Positions 7,264 through 15,357 are shown, counted from the first letter of the stretch. The stretch is 30,419 nt of DNA from Acidobacteria bacterium UBA7540 (GCA_002478145.1 DLMI01000241.1:1-30419); one strand, 5' to 3'. Numbers and translations are program-made. The notes: generated from the sequence alone by a model not told the origin.

Positions 7264-7566
7264 TTAAGCGAGCAGGCGCGGCAGGAACTCAAGTCCTGCC
7301 TCACATTGCTGCTCAGGCCGCCCCGCGCGAACCCATACCACGCGGCAGGATCGGGGATGCCATAGGCCCGCATCGGAAAACAAGTAGACCCCCTGTCCCT
7401 CGTCCAACGCGGGCTCAGTTCGGATTCTGAGGCCCCCTCTTGAAATGTCAACTGCACGCGCACTCTGTTGAAACTCCCAGCCCTGATATTTCAGGGCCAG
7501 CGTGACGAAGATTCTGCTCGGTACGCGCTCGAATCCTCGGCGTTCGCGCCGCCGGCCTGCGTCCAT
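7264..7566 (-). CDS. PilZ-domain protein, putative c-di-GMP receptor
   Basis: This 100-residue single-domain protein has the two hallmarks of PilZ c-di-GMP binding: an RxxxR motif near residue 10 (RGFER) and DISRGG near residue 40, followed by beta strands ending GLEFL. It consists of little beyond the domain, so it probably acts as a stand-alone adaptor controlling motility, polysaccharide or another output through protein contacts. The ATG is well supported by AGGAGG with a 6-base spacer. It converges with the radical SAM gene and is divergent from the tRNA. No cyclase or phosphodiesterase for c-di-GMP lies in the window. Confidence 0.85.
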   Translation of the reverse strand: MDAGRRRERRGFERVPSRIFVTLALKYQGWEFQQSARAVDISRGGLRIRTEPALDEGQGVYLFSDAGLWHPRSCRVVWVRAGRPEQQCEAGLEFLPRLLA

Positions 7567-7858
7567 AAGCAGCCTCCTGAGCCGGATGGTCTAAGCCCAG
7601 AGACCTTCATGTTAGGACGGCGCAGCGTCGAGGTCAACATACAAGGTGTCCCTCGGGGTGTCGCTTGTGCGCAGAAGTGGTTGCCGATTGTCGGAGCCTG
7701 ACACAGCCGCCGCCCCGACGGGCCGTGCCGGGAATATTCCCTATCAACGAGTCTTTTCTCGACGGTTAGCATGAAAGTCCCCTCCTTCTGGCCATGCCGC
7801 GGAGGGCGCCGCTCGCTTTTGTGGCACGCCGGCGCGAATTAATAAGGCCCTCTTGATT
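7567..7858. other. Divergent intergenic region, no gene
   Basis: This spacer lies between the PilZ gene and the tRNA. I see no credible gene in it. Apart from the tRNA promoter box at its right edge, no clear regulatory structure is visible. Confidence 0.4.
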
Positions 7859-7864
7859 TATAAT
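7859..7864 (+). promoter_or_regulatory. -10 box of the tRNA-Leu promoter
   Basis: A perfect TATAAT lies 11 bases before the mature tRNA 5' end. No good -35 box is present at 16-18 bases upstream (GAATTA at best). Transcription would start at or just before the tRNA. Confidence 0.4.
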
Positions 7865-7875
7865 AATGGCAGGGC

Positions 7876-7960
7876 GCGAAAGTGGCGGAATTGGCAGACG
7901 CGCCAGACTTAGGATCTGGTCCCTTACGGGGTGGGGGTTCGAGTCCCCCCTTTCGCACCA
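7876..7960 (+). tRNA. tRNA-Leu (anticodon UAG)
   Basis: An 85-base tRNA folds into a standard cloverleaf with a class II variable arm. The acceptor arms are GCGAAAG at 7876-7882 and CTTTCGC at 7950-7956, followed by discriminator A and an encoded CCA. The anticodon stem CCAGA/TCTGG encloses the loop CTTAGGA, giving anticodon TAG at 7910-7912 for CUA/CUG-type leucine codons. The long variable arm is typical of leucine tRNAs. The T arm contains GGTTCGAGTCC. Confidence 0.97.
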
Positions 7961-8346
7961 GCGTTTTGGACGCAACAAAGCAAGTTCCACAGCACGATGC
8001 GCGGTGGAGAAGCCCGCAGACCGTCACGGCGACACGTCCCTCCGTGGGCAGTTCGTGTTCCGGTTCGTCGCACGGCAACTAGAAGTCCAAAGTTTTGGAA
8101 CTTGGTGCATTCGAATATCTCTTGCCATATGGAGTGAATTCACTGTATGTTCGCAAGTTTGGAATGTAGCGGAAAGCGCAGCTTTAGGCCGGATAACCCA
8201 AGGGGGGTTGTTCATCATCTGAGGGAAGTGTGACGGGTGGGTAGACCTGTGGCGTCCGGTGGGATTCAGTTTCATGGTCTGAGCGCAAGGGAATGTGCTC
8301 GGGTCACCTTGCCGCGGGCACAAGCGGGGGAAAGAGTCGAGACTTG
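7961..8346. other. Intergenic, no supported gene
   Basis: About 385 bases between the tRNA and the lipoprotein gene. Frames crossing the tRNA are spurious. I see no repeat, terminator or conserved RNA structure that I would defend. Confidence 0.4.
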
Positions 8347-9903
8347 ATGCTCAAGCGGATTGTTACAATTGCGGTGACGGCTGTGCTGGCCGTCGCGTTT
8401 CTGAACTCCTGTGGATCGTCGAAACCGACAACGACGGCCGCAACGGGTTCGCTCACAAGCCTGGTCGGTGATACCCCCGGCGTTTGTGATGCTGTGTCAT
8501 TCCCGTTTAACGTAACCGAGCTTTCTCTCACCGGTTTTTCTCCCGCCGGGACTGCCGCTACAACCACCCCCATCAATACAAGCTCCCCTACCCCGCCCGA
8601 AATCAGAATAAACCTGGGTTGCTTGCGAGACTTTACGACGGCGCTCAACATCAGCTCCGCGAATGTCGGGACTTACGACTATGCCTACATCACACTCAGT
8701 GAGCCCCAATTGATTTTCTACGATCCAACTATCCTTCCGCCAAATCCTCCCGTGAATACCGCACAATTCACGCTGAGCCCCTTGAAGTTGATACAGGTTC
8801 CGATCAGTCCGTACCTGGTCATCAACCAGGGCCAAGCTAGCGTCATGCAGATCGATTTTGACATGCTCCGCATGATTCAGAGCATTACCGTGAATCCGAC
8901 GAATGGACAGCTCACAGTTACCGGGACACCCGAAATCACCGTTACGCCCATCACCGCATCAGGGAGCCAGGGCCAGGGCTTTGGCGAACTGGACGATCTG
9001 GTAGGCTTTGTGCGCTCCGTGACGATTCTGCCTCCAGGCAACACTTCGCTGTATAACGGGAGTTTTACCCTGCAACTACTCTCTGCCTCCATTACTGGAC
9101 CGCCCCTGGTGACTGTCAACCTCGACAGCTCTTCCCAGCTTTATGGCTTTTCGGAGCTCAACCAACTGGTGACAGATAGCTTTATGGAAGTGGACGCCTA
9201 CATTGACGTCGACGGGAATTTCGTGGCGACTTCCGTGGAGGATGAGTACACGGAAGACCCCTCGAGCAATACAGTGGCATTGATCGGGCCAGTCACCTCG
9301 GTGACCAGAAATGCAAGTGGCAACGTGACCAGCTTTAACCTCTGGATGCGTGATGTCGAGCCGCCCGACCCCAGCACGGCGCCTCTCGACACCATAGGCG
9401 TAGTCAATGTGACGGCCTCGACCACCTATCAGTATTCTTCGCGAAACGCCAACTTTGCGAACCTACCTTTCGGCCCCGGCAATATCGCGGTGGGCCAGGA
9501 GGTGGTTGTCCACGGACTAGTTACGCCATCAACAGGAAGTAGCGGCCCGGGTGCGCCGAGCCAGCTACCCACCGTGGCTGCTTATAAGGTTTACGACAAG
9601 CTGCAAACCATTCAGGGTAGTTTCTCTTCCCTCGTTCAGGTCGGGCAGGACGATAAGACGGGGGCTTTCGTATTCACCCCCTGCTCCACCCTTTTTCAGG
9701 GGACGTCTATCATGGTCCTGACCAGCAACCAGACTGCCTTCGTCAATCTGAGTGGCTTGTCCTCCCTCAGCGGCCCCCCCAACCAGCCCACTCTCCTAGT
9801 CAAGGGTCTGCCTTTCTTCGAAGCGCAAGCGCAAACGATCAACGGTGTGCCTGTCCCGGCTGGCACGTTGGTAATAGTCGCCAAACAAGTCCACAAACTT
9901 TAG
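8347..9903 (+). CDS. Secreted lipoprotein with DUF4382-like and DUF5666-like regions
   Basis: This 518-residue protein starts MLKRIVTIAV and has a clear lipoprotein signal peptide. The lipobox LNSC puts the modified cysteine at residue 22, with Gly-Ser-Ser after it, consistent with outer-membrane or periplasmic anchoring. A Thr/Ser-rich segment follows. Next comes a region resembling DUF4382 (about 40-190; SFPFNVTELSLTGF, then paired beta strands). The second half has repeats of the DUF5666 style (for example GPVTSVTRNASGNVTSF ... IAVGQEVVVHG). The rest is low-complexity beta sandwich with many Asn, Thr and Pro. I chose the start at the signal peptide rather than 54 bases upstream, although the ribosome-binding site is weak. 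Its function is unknown; related proteins are abundant in acidobacteria. Confidence 0.85.
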   Translation: MLKRIVTIAVTAVLAVAFLNSCGSSKPTTTAATGSLTSLVGDTPGVCDAVSFPFNVTELSLTGFSPAGTAATTTPINTSSPTPPEIRINLGCLRDFTTALNISSANVGTYDYAYITLSEPQLIFYDPTILPPNPPVNTAQFTLSPLKLIQVPISPYLVINQGQASVMQIDFDMLRMIQSITVNPTNGQLTVTGTPEITVTPITASGSQGQGFGELDDLVGFVRSVTILPPGNTSLYNGSFTLQLLSASITGPPLVTVNLDSSSQLYGFSELNQLVTDSFMEVDAYIDVDGNFVATSVEDEYTEDPSSNTVALIGPVTSVTRNASGNVTSFNLWMRDVEPPDPSTAPLDTIGVVNVTASTTYQYSSRNANFANLPFGPGNIAVGQEVVVHGLVTPSTGSSGPGAPSQLPTVAAYKVYDKLQTIQGSFSSLVQVGQDDKTGAFVFTPCSTLFQGTSIMVLTSNQTAFVNLSGLSSLSGPPNQPTLLVKGLPFFEAQAQTINGVPVPAGTLVIVAKQVHKL

Positions 9904-10014
9904 AGTTTGTTGAAAAGCCTCTTCGAGGGCGTGGAAGGAGCGGGATTTTGACCCCGGCGCAAACAGTGTAACAAGGAAAACGGGAGGATTATTTCCTTTT
10001 CAATCTCGGGATGC

Positions 10015-10560
10015 TCATAGAGGCGGAGTACGTCCGGCTTTCTCGCTCTTCTTTCTCTCACCTGGCAAGTGGGTGAATTTCAGGTCTTTCCCTCCGAGCA
10101 TTTTTGTAAGCAGGATGATCTGTCCGGCGTGGTGGGAAAAATGCTCGGCAACGTGGAAAACAGCCTGCACGCCGGTAACCCGGAATCCTTGAATGGAATA
10201 TGTCCGCGCGAGAGCCTCTGCGTTCAGCTTCCGCATCACACGGTCAGCTTCGCTGACTGCCTTCCGCAGGCGGGCGACTAAAATTCGAGGGGGAATGGGG
10301 CCTGGCGGCGAAAACTCTTTGTCGCGCTGGCGCCGGTCCGGCACGCCACCCAGGCCCGAAACGATCCATTGCCTGACGTTTCCCTCCAGGTGCAGCGCCA
10401 AGTTACCCACGCTGTTCGAGGCGGGATTGGCTCGCCACCAGACTTGTTCAGGGGAAAGCGCGCGCACACAGGCCTCGATGCGCGGCCCATGAACTTGAAG
10501 GAGCAAGCGTCTGGCCTGAGCCAGGAATGGCCGGGCAAGGTCTGTAAGGGTGGGTTTCAT
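10015..10560 (-). CDS. DinB-like four-helix protein
   Basis: This 181-residue protein of the DinB/YfiT-like superfamily forms a four-helix bundle that usually binds a metal with three histidines. Candidate ligands are the histidine in NLALHLEGN near residue 57 and those in VFHVAEHFSHHAGQ near residues 133-142. The latter is the most conserved part of the family. Members often act as thiol-dependent transferases or hydrolases in stress and detoxification, but the substrate here is unknown. The start at 10560 overlaps the stop of the AlkA-type glycosylase gene as ATGA, so the two are translationally coupled. An in-frame extension upstream would run 108 bases into the glycosylase gene and is rejected. 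The C-terminus is lysine-rich. Confidence 0.85.
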   Translation of the reverse strand: MKPTLTDLARPFLAQARRLLLQVHGPRIEACVRALSPEQVWWRANPASNSVGNLALHLEGNVRQWIVSGLGGVPDRRQRDKEFSPPGPIPPRILVARLRKAVSEADRVMRKLNAEALARTYSIQGFRVTGVQAVFHVAEHFSHHAGQIILLTKMLGGKDLKFTHLPGERKKSEKAGRTPPL

Positions 10561-11567
10561 GAAGATTTCCTTTTCTTTCGGAGGCGGATACTCTCCATCA
10601 GGCTGGCCTTCCACGCCCTGTCTTCCCAGTAGGTCAGCCAGAGGTAGAAAGTGGCGTAACTTCGCCATCCAGGCCAGCGCTCAGCCAGTTTCTCCACTCG
10701 ATCTGCAGAGGGCGGTTGGCGAAGTCGGTAAAGATCCCGAATCACCTTCTGCAAGCCCACGTCGGTGGCGGGGAGGCAATCAGGGTGCCCCAACGCCCGC
10801 AGGCCCACGTACTGGGCCGTCCAGGGGCCCACGCCCTTCTGTCCCATGAGCTTGGCGTGGGCAAGCGCGGGGTCGAGGCCGCGGAGTCCTTCCAAGTCCA
10901 GACTACCGTCCAATGTAGCGCGCGAAATGCCGATCAGGCAGCGGGCCTTGGGCCCGGAAATCTGCAGGCGGCGCAACTCGCCGGGCGTGGCGATGGCCAG
11001 GGCGGCAGGCTCGGGAAGGGCGTTATAGCAGCGACCCTCAAACTCCACGCGTCCGCCGTAAGTTACAATCAACGCCTTCTTCACTTGGTGTGCAAAGCTC
11101 AGGTTCACCTGCTGCTCGAGTACGGCAAAAATCAGCGTTTCAAACACCGTGGGGGTTTGCGGAATGCGCACGCCTCGAAAGCGTTCGCAGAGGCAGCCCA
11201 GAACGGGGTCGGCTTTGGCCACTTCGTAGAAGGGGGTCAAGTCAAGGTGGGCGGAGAACTGGCGCTCAACCTGAGTTGCAACGACGCGCCGCATAGTATC
11301 ATCCGACCGTGCGGCCAGGATGCGAACTTGCAGCGCGGGTTTTTTCCGCTCGATTTCTTCGCGGACTCCGTAGAGCACCAGTTGCCCGCCGACGTCCGCC
11401 ACGCGCCGGTATTCTCCTTCCTCAAAGTAATCAAGCAGAGGAGGGAAGGGCTGCCCTTTTAGAAGCCCGGGCGGGCTGAGAATGAATCGCAGCGTGCGGA
11501 CAAGGTCGAATGGCTCTCGAGGCATTAGCAGCCAATAACTTGGTACGAACGGAGGCAAAGTGGACAT
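10557..11567 (-). CDS. AlkA-type DNA-3-methyladenine glycosylase II (HhH-GPD)
   Basis: This 336-residue base-excision repair enzyme is predicted to remove alkylated purines from DNA. An AlkA-like N-terminal domain is followed by the helical EQQVN segment at 151-155. The helix-hairpin-helix at about 241-262 reads QKGVGPWTAQYVGL, and the essential aspartate is Asp269 in PATDVGL. These features separate it from Nth/MutY enzymes, which also carry an iron-sulfur cluster that is absent here. It is longer than E. coli AlkA (282 residues), with a basic tail RLRKKRKSS. The gene leads a two-gene unit with the DinB-like protein through an ATGA overlap. The combination suggests an alkylation or detoxification response. 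The start has only a distant GAGGA as a possible ribosome-binding site. Confidence 0.92.
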   Translation of the reverse strand: MSTLPPFVPSYWLLMPREPFDLVRTLRFILSPPGLLKGQPFPPLLDYFEEGEYRRVADVGGQLVLYGVREEIERKKPALQVRILAARSDDTMRRVVATQVERQFSAHLDLTPFYEVAKADPVLGCLCERFRGVRIPQTPTVFETLIFAVLEQQVNLSFAHQVKKALIVTYGGRVEFEGRCYNALPEPAALAIATPGELRRLQISGPKARCLIGISRATLDGSLDLEGLRGLDPALAHAKLMGQKGVGPWTAQYVGLRALGHPDCLPATDVGLQKVIRDLYRLRQPPSADRVEKLAERWPGWRSYATFYLWLTYWEDRAWKASLMESIRLRKKRKSS

Positions 11568-11668
11568 GGCAGCCGGCTATCCTCTTTGGTTGCGGTAACC
11601 AGGGCGCATGCCATTCTGCCTCAGTCACCCTTCCGCTGCAAGCTAGTAGAACGGCGATGTTGCTCTAC

Positions 11669-11697
11669 TTGCATAACCGTTTCTAAGGTTGTATCTT
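11669..11697 (+). promoter_or_regulatory. Weak sigma-70-like promoter candidate for the sigma gene
   Basis: TTGCAT at 11669-11674 and TATCTT at 11692-11697 are separated by 17 bases. The -35 box matches consensus at three positions and the -10 box at four. The site lies about 150 bases before the sigma factor gene. ECF genes often use their own sigma factor, whose motif I cannot identify here. Confidence 0.25.
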
Positions 11698-11852
11698 TGA
11701 TGAGGCCTTGCGCATCCATAAAGTTAGGACAGTGAGCCGGGCTTGTACCACGATTTCGCCGTCTTGGAAAGGGTCTGACGGCGTGCAATCGACGGAGGCG
11801 GCCCGCTGATGTCTTACAGATGAGCGCGGGCCAGGTGGAGCAGGACGCACCT

Positions 11853-12455
11853 ATGAGCGAACCGCTGGCGGCCACACTGGCTGGAGACGAGTCTGTCCTT
11901 GTGAGCGGGGCGAAGGCGGGCAACTACGCCGCCTTCGAGGAACTCGTCAACCGATACGAGAAAAAAATCTATCGGCTCGGCATGAACATCACAGGAAACC
12001 CCGAAGATGCCGAAGATGTGCTCCAGGATACTTTCCTGAAGGCTTTTGAGCATCTCCCCGAATTCCGGGAGGATTCGCGTTTCTACACCTGGATTGTGCG
12101 CATTGCGGTCAATGAAGCGCTGATGAAGCTACGGAAGCGGCGATCCAGTAGAGAAGTTCCTTTCGAAGAAACCGAGGACCAGGACGGCGACGTTGTGGTT
12201 CGTGATTATGCGGACTGGAGGCCCAATCCTGAACAAACACTGGCAAGGGAAGAGATGGAGCAAATACTGCGCAGTGCCATTCAGGCCCTTCCCCCCGGTT
12301 TCCGCACAGTCTTTTACCTGCGTGACGTGGAGGGTCTCGACACCGATGAGACAGCGCAGTTGCTTAACCTGAGTACCGGCGCGGTGAAGGCCCGGCTTTT
12401 CCGGGCACGCCTGCGGCTCCGGGAAGAGTTAAGTGAAGTTCTGAGGCGAGGATGA
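11853..12455 (+). CDS. ECF-family RNA polymerase sigma factor
   Basis: This 200-residue group IV sigma factor directs RNA polymerase to stress promoters. Region 2 (about 25-95) contains FEELVNRYEKKIYRL, the DAEDVLQDTFLKAF polymerase-contact helix and FYTWIVRIAVNEALMKLRKRR, the -10 recognition helix. A linker rich in acidic residues leads to region 4 (about 135-195), with LPPGFRTVFYLRDVEG and the helix-turn-helix ETAQLLNLSTGAVKARLFRAR. ATG at 11853 has an AGGA seven bases upstream. A frame-compatible ATG at 11820 would add 11 residues but lacks a ribosome-binding site. The stop overlaps the anti-sigma gene by ATGA, a standard layout for coupled sigma/anti-sigma pairs resembling RpoE/SigW/SigR systems. 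Confidence 0.95.
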   Translation: MSEPLAATLAGDESVLVSGAKAGNYAAFEELVNRYEKKIYRLGMNITGNPEDAEDVLQDTFLKAFEHLPEFREDSRFYTWIVRIAVNEALMKLRKRRSSREVPFEETEDQDGDVVVRDYADWRPNPEQTLAREEMEQILRSAIQALPPGFRTVFYLRDVEGLDTDETAQLLNLSTGAVKARLFRARLRLREELSEVLRRG

Positions 12456-12694
12456 CTTTGGTAAACTGCAAGAACGCGGTCAATCAACTTTCGAGTTATC
12501 TCGATGGTGAGCTTGACGAGGAACTGAAACAAACTCTCGAAGCTCACCTCGGCAAGTGCCACCACTGCCACGCGGTGTTTGACACCACGCGCAAAACGAT
12601 CGAGCTTTATTGCGATGGCAAGCTCTTCCCTTTGCCGGATGAGGTTCGCGGCCGCCTGCACGCAGCTCTAAAGCGCCGCGCGCAACGAGTCTGA
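12452..12694 (+). CDS. Zinc-binding anti-sigma factor (zf-HC2/ZAS type), soluble
   Basis: This 80-residue protein holds the partner sigma factor inactive. The anti-sigma zinc motif is present: Cys6 near the start, then His32-x3-Cys36-x2-Cys39 (HLGKCHHC), on the helix SYLDGELDEELKQTLEAH. It is among the shortest of its family and has no transmembrane segment, unlike RseA- or RsiW-type regulators. It should therefore act in the cytoplasm, perhaps sensing redox stress directly through the zinc cysteines as RsrA does. The ATG overlaps the sigma factor stop, so the two proteins are likely made in a fixed ratio. The signal sensed is an inference. Confidence 0.88.
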   Translation: MTLVNCKNAVNQLSSYLDGELDEELKQTLEAHLGKCHHCHAVFDTTRKTIELYCDGKLFPLPDEVRGRLHAALKRRAQRV

Positions 12695-13242
12695 TTCGAT
12701 TTCCCACTCCCCCCAGTTCAATCCTAAACACCAGGCAGAAAGCAGTAGGCAGACCCCAGCGCCACCCCGCGTAGCACGGGCGTCTGAAGCGGTGAATGAA
12801 TTATTAAACAAACTTCTCACCACAGAGACACCGAGACACAGAGAACTGGAAAGAAAGGGCCTTTTCTCTGTGTTCCCGTGCCTCTATGGTGACAGTAGTT
12901 GGTTGTTTAAGAGCTCCCCTCGCCCCTGAACAGCCGAAGTCAACACCCAAAGCGCTGGGGCAAGACCCTCGGCAAGCGGGGGCAGGTGCCCGTGCTACGA
13001 TCGAGGGAGGGCCGGGGACCTACGAATCGGGTTGGCGCAGCTTCCTCGAGTTCCCAAACGGCTGCCGTGTTGTGAAATCGGTTGCGCCAGGAGAGAGTTT
13101 GTGCTAGTAATGGTGCGACTGTCGGTGGTCGATTTAATCCCTGATTTCGATATTGACGCCGTTCGAAGCGTGTGAGCTCGGTCTGAAGAAGCCTCGGAAA
13201 GCTAGGGTGCGTCCAAACTATTCCAAAGGGGGGAACGAATAT
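12695..13242. other. Intergenic region with one long inverted repeat
   Basis: About 550 bases without a credible gene. A 73-codon frame at 12886-13107 begins inside the inverted repeat, has no ribosome-binding site and matches nothing I recognise. Apart from the hairpin at 12817-12892 I see nothing definite. Confidence 0.4.
12817..12892. repeat. 28-bp imperfect inverted repeat (CACAGAGACACAGAG type)
   Basis: The arms are 12817-12844 (TCACCACAGAGACACC...) and 12865-12892, whose complement begins TCACCATAGAGGCAC. They pair at about 23 of 28 positions around a 20-base loop. Sequences of the CACAGAGACACAGAG kind occur as dispersed intergenic repeats in many environmental genomes. It lies downstream of the sigma/anti-sigma pair and may also serve as a transcript end, though no U-tract follows. 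Confidence 0.7.
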
Positions 13243-13713
13243 ATGGCATTCTGTGCAAAATGTGGAACTCAGTTGGCCGAAGGAGTAAGTTTCTGTGCAT
13301 CGTGCGGTGCCCCAGTGGGTTCAGCCGCAGGTGGTCCGGCGGCGCCGGCCGGTGCGGGGACGGCAATGTCCTCCAATGTTGCTGGATTGTTGACTTACAT
13401 TTTGGGCTTTATCACCGGCATCATCTTTCTGGTGATCGAGCCTTACAAGAATGATAAGTTCGTGCGCTTCCACGCTTTCCAGTCCATCTTCTTTAACGTG
13501 GCGCTTATCGTGTTCTGGATTGCCTACACGATTGTGGCTAGTATTCTGGGCTTCGTGTCGCTCGGAATTCTCGCTGTGGTGATGGGTCTGGTCGGGCTTC
13601 TAATCTCGCTGGCCATCCTCGCCTACTGGATTTTCCTGATGTATAAGGCCTACAACAACGAGCTTTATAGGATCCCGTTCATTGGGGATCTGGCCGCCAA
13701 ACAAGCGGGTTAA
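13243..13713 (+). CDS. Zinc-ribbon plus DUF4870 membrane protein
   Basis: This 156-residue protein has an N-terminal zinc ribbon (Cys4, Cys7, Cys18, Cys21; FCAKCGTQLAEGVSFCASCG), a flexible Gly/Ala/Pro linker and a DUF4870-like membrane domain with three to four helices between about 45 and 150. The motif KFVRFHAFQSIFFN between the first helices is the DUF4870/Tic20-like hallmark. The start follows AAAGGGGGG with an 8-base spacer and gives MAFCAKCG directly. A longer frame upstream is not supported. The domain's function is unknown. The zinc ribbon recurs in two FHA proteins further right in this window, which may point to a shared partner. Confidence 0.9.
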   Translation: MAFCAKCGTQLAEGVSFCASCGAPVGSAAGGPAAPAGAGTAMSSNVAGLLTYILGFITGIIFLVIEPYKNDKFVRFHAFQSIFFNVALIVFWIAYTIVASILGFVSLGILAVVMGLVGLLISLAILAYWIFLMYKAYNNELYRIPFIGDLAAKQAG

Positions 13714-14052
13714 GTGACCCGAGAAGTGTGGACCCACGGCTGCCGTAATCTCCGGACTCGCGGGTTGCGCCTTTTTCCCAGCTCAAGAGGTGTAACCCGC
13801 TGTCATCCATCATTGACGGGTGGCAACGCACGTAGCGCCGGTCCCGCACGGCGGGAACCGGCACCTGCCGCCCCTTCGCTGCGCTCAGGGCAGGCTCTAA
13901 AGGTCGGCGCTACGCCGCCTGAGGCTGAGGGATTACAACCCGCTCCCGTTTTCCCTTGACAATTCCTGCCTGTAAATGCAATTTAGCAAGTTTCACTATT
14001 GCGGTTTGAGCCTGGCCTATGCTTGAGGAAGCTCAAATCACGGCGTGGAGCT
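13714..14052. other. Intergenic region with a MITE-like element
   Basis: About 340 bases with no supported gene. The 13831-13914 element is listed separately. The rest is GC-rich at first and AT-rich at 13950-14000, just before the DHH gene. I could not identify a clear promoter. Confidence 0.4.
13831..13914. repeat. 84-bp element with CGTAGCGCCG terminal inverted repeats
   Basis: A perfect 10-bp inverted repeat, CGTAGCGCCG at 13831 and CGGCGCTACG ending at 13914, encloses further internal palindromes (GGTCCCG...CGGGAACC). A second, diverged copy of similar length lies at 25683-25769, and the CGGCGCTACG end alone occurs at 15079-15088. Size and structure suggest a non-autonomous mobile or REP-like repeat. 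Confidence 0.6.
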
Positions 14053-15030
14053 ATGGGTGTTCTTGTTTGCTTTCATGATCGCTGCTTTGACGGCGTAGGC
14101 TCAGCGGCCGTCTTCACGCGTTTTTATCGCCAGTGCATCGACCCGCAGGCGGAGTTCCGGTACCACGGGTTGGTGCACCGGGCAGGACAGCTATTTGATG
14201 AGGGACTGTTCGACGATCAAGAAAACGTCATTGTAGATTTCAAATACTCCAGTTCTGAGCGGCTCACCTGGTGGTTCGACCACCACCAAAGCGCTTTCCT
14301 CACGGAAGCCGACGCGGAGCATTTTCGTCATGACCAGAGCGGAAAGAAATTCTACGGGCCGGATTATCGCTCTTGCACCAAGTTTATTGTCGAAACCTGC
14401 CAGGCGAAGTTCGGTTTCGTGGCCCCCGAGCTCGACGAGCTGGTTTATTGGGCGGACCTGATTGATGGCGCCCTGTACCCCGATACCAGGACAGCGGTGG
14501 AAATGCATGAACCGGCCACCCAGCTCACCCTGGTTATTGAAGGGACGAGTGACCCGCAGTTCACTGTGCGACTAATTCCCAAGCTGATTTCCACGCCGCT
14601 TCAGGAGATCATGGATATCCCTGAGGTGCGGCAAACTTTTGACCGGCTTTATGCCCTTCACCTCAAGACTATTGATATTATCCGGTCCCGCGCTGGGCTA
14701 AAGAATGGGGTGTTATTCTTCGACGTCGCCGACCAGACCTTCGAAGGTTTCAATAAGTTCATTCCTTATTATTTGTTTCCAGGGACGGTTTACAGCGTGG
14801 CCTTAAGCCGCTCGCAAGCGCGAATCAAGATTGGTGTGGGCAGCAACCCATGGAACGCAACACCCAAGACCGCCAATCTTGCCAGCATCTGCGAGCGCTA
14901 TGGGGGTGGCGGCCACGCCAAGGTTGCGGCCATTTCACTGCCCCCCACGGATTTTGCACGCGCCAGGAAAGTGGCGGACGAGATAGTGAGCGACTTGCGG
15001 TCCGGCTTGGCCCAGTCTGGCGTCCAGTAA
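14053..15030 (+). CDS. DHH-family phosphoesterase (DHH-DHHA1)
   Basis: This 325-residue manganese-dependent phosphoesterase is of the DHH superfamily, which includes NrnA-type nanoRNases/pAp phosphatases and c-di-AMP phosphodiesterases. Metal ligands are visible as His8 and Asp9, then Asp13 (CFHDRCFDGVGSA), and as the name-giving DHH in WWFDHHQSA near residue 75. The C-terminal DHHA1 substrate-binding motif is GGGGHAKVAA near residue 298. No CBS, PAS or membrane segments are fused, so a cytosolic enzyme acting on short RNA or nucleotide monophosphoesters is most likely. ATG at 14053 is chosen because the conserved first strand VLVCFHD starts there. The ribosome-binding site is poor (GGAG only two bases away), so a start slightly upstream remains possible. 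Confidence 0.88.
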   Translation: MGVLVCFHDRCFDGVGSAAVFTRFYRQCIDPQAEFRYHGLVHRAGQLFDEGLFDDQENVIVDFKYSSSERLTWWFDHHQSAFLTEADAEHFRHDQSGKKFYGPDYRSCTKFIVETCQAKFGFVAPELDELVYWADLIDGALYPDTRTAVEMHEPATQLTLVIEGTSDPQFTVRLIPKLISTPLQEIMDIPEVRQTFDRLYALHLKTIDIIRSRAGLKNGVLFFDVADQTFEGFNKFIPYYLFPGTVYSVALSRSQARIKIGVGSNPWNATPKTANLASICERYGGGGHAKVAAISLPPTDFARARKVADEIVSDLRSGLAQSGVQ

Positions 15031-15138
15031 TTGGGTGGATAGTGCAGCGCCGCTTGCCCCGGCCCCGCCTCGCGGGCCCGGCGCTACGGCGAGCGCATCG
15101 TCCAAATGTTTTGTGGACACTGCAGGGTGGTCTGGGGA

Positions 15139-15357
15139 GCCCGCCTAGCGGGCGATAGAACTTAGCCCAGGGCGCTAGCCCTTGGAAACCAAGCCCCAGC
15201 GCCGGTCAAGCCCCGGAAGGGGCGGCAGAGCCGGGGAGAGTTCCCGCGTCGAAACCTTTTCTTTCGCCCCGCTGGGGCTCCCGCGAACAAGAGGGCTTTC
15301 TGCACCCAGGGCTGGCGCCCTGGGCTATCCCGCAAGGCGGGACCGGCCCTCTGGGCC
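15139..15357. repeat. Run of six short perfect or near-perfect palindromes
   Basis: Consecutive stem-loops occur at 15139-15153 (GCCCGC/GCGGGC), 15166-15185 (CCCAGGGC/GCCCTTGG), 15266-15278 (GCCCC/GGGGC), 15305-15324 (CCCAGGGC/GCCCTGGG), 15328-15342 (TCCCGC/GCGGGA) and 15345-15357 (GGCCC/GGGCC). The surrounding 15031-15664 interval (about 630 bases) holds no supported gene. One possible weak terminator-like hairpin lies near 15546-15576. The palindromes look like a dispersed repeat of the REP kind. Confidence 0.65.

Noticed and set aside
9904..10014. Possible terminator hairpin (AAGGAAA...TTTCCTT) between convergent genes
   Set aside because: The stem is short and AT-rich with a 14-base loop and no proper U-tract, so I do not call it.
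12886..13107. A 73-codon plus-strand frame between the anti-sigma and DUF4870 genes
   Set aside because: It starts inside an inverted repeat, lacks a ribosome-binding site and has no family resemblance.
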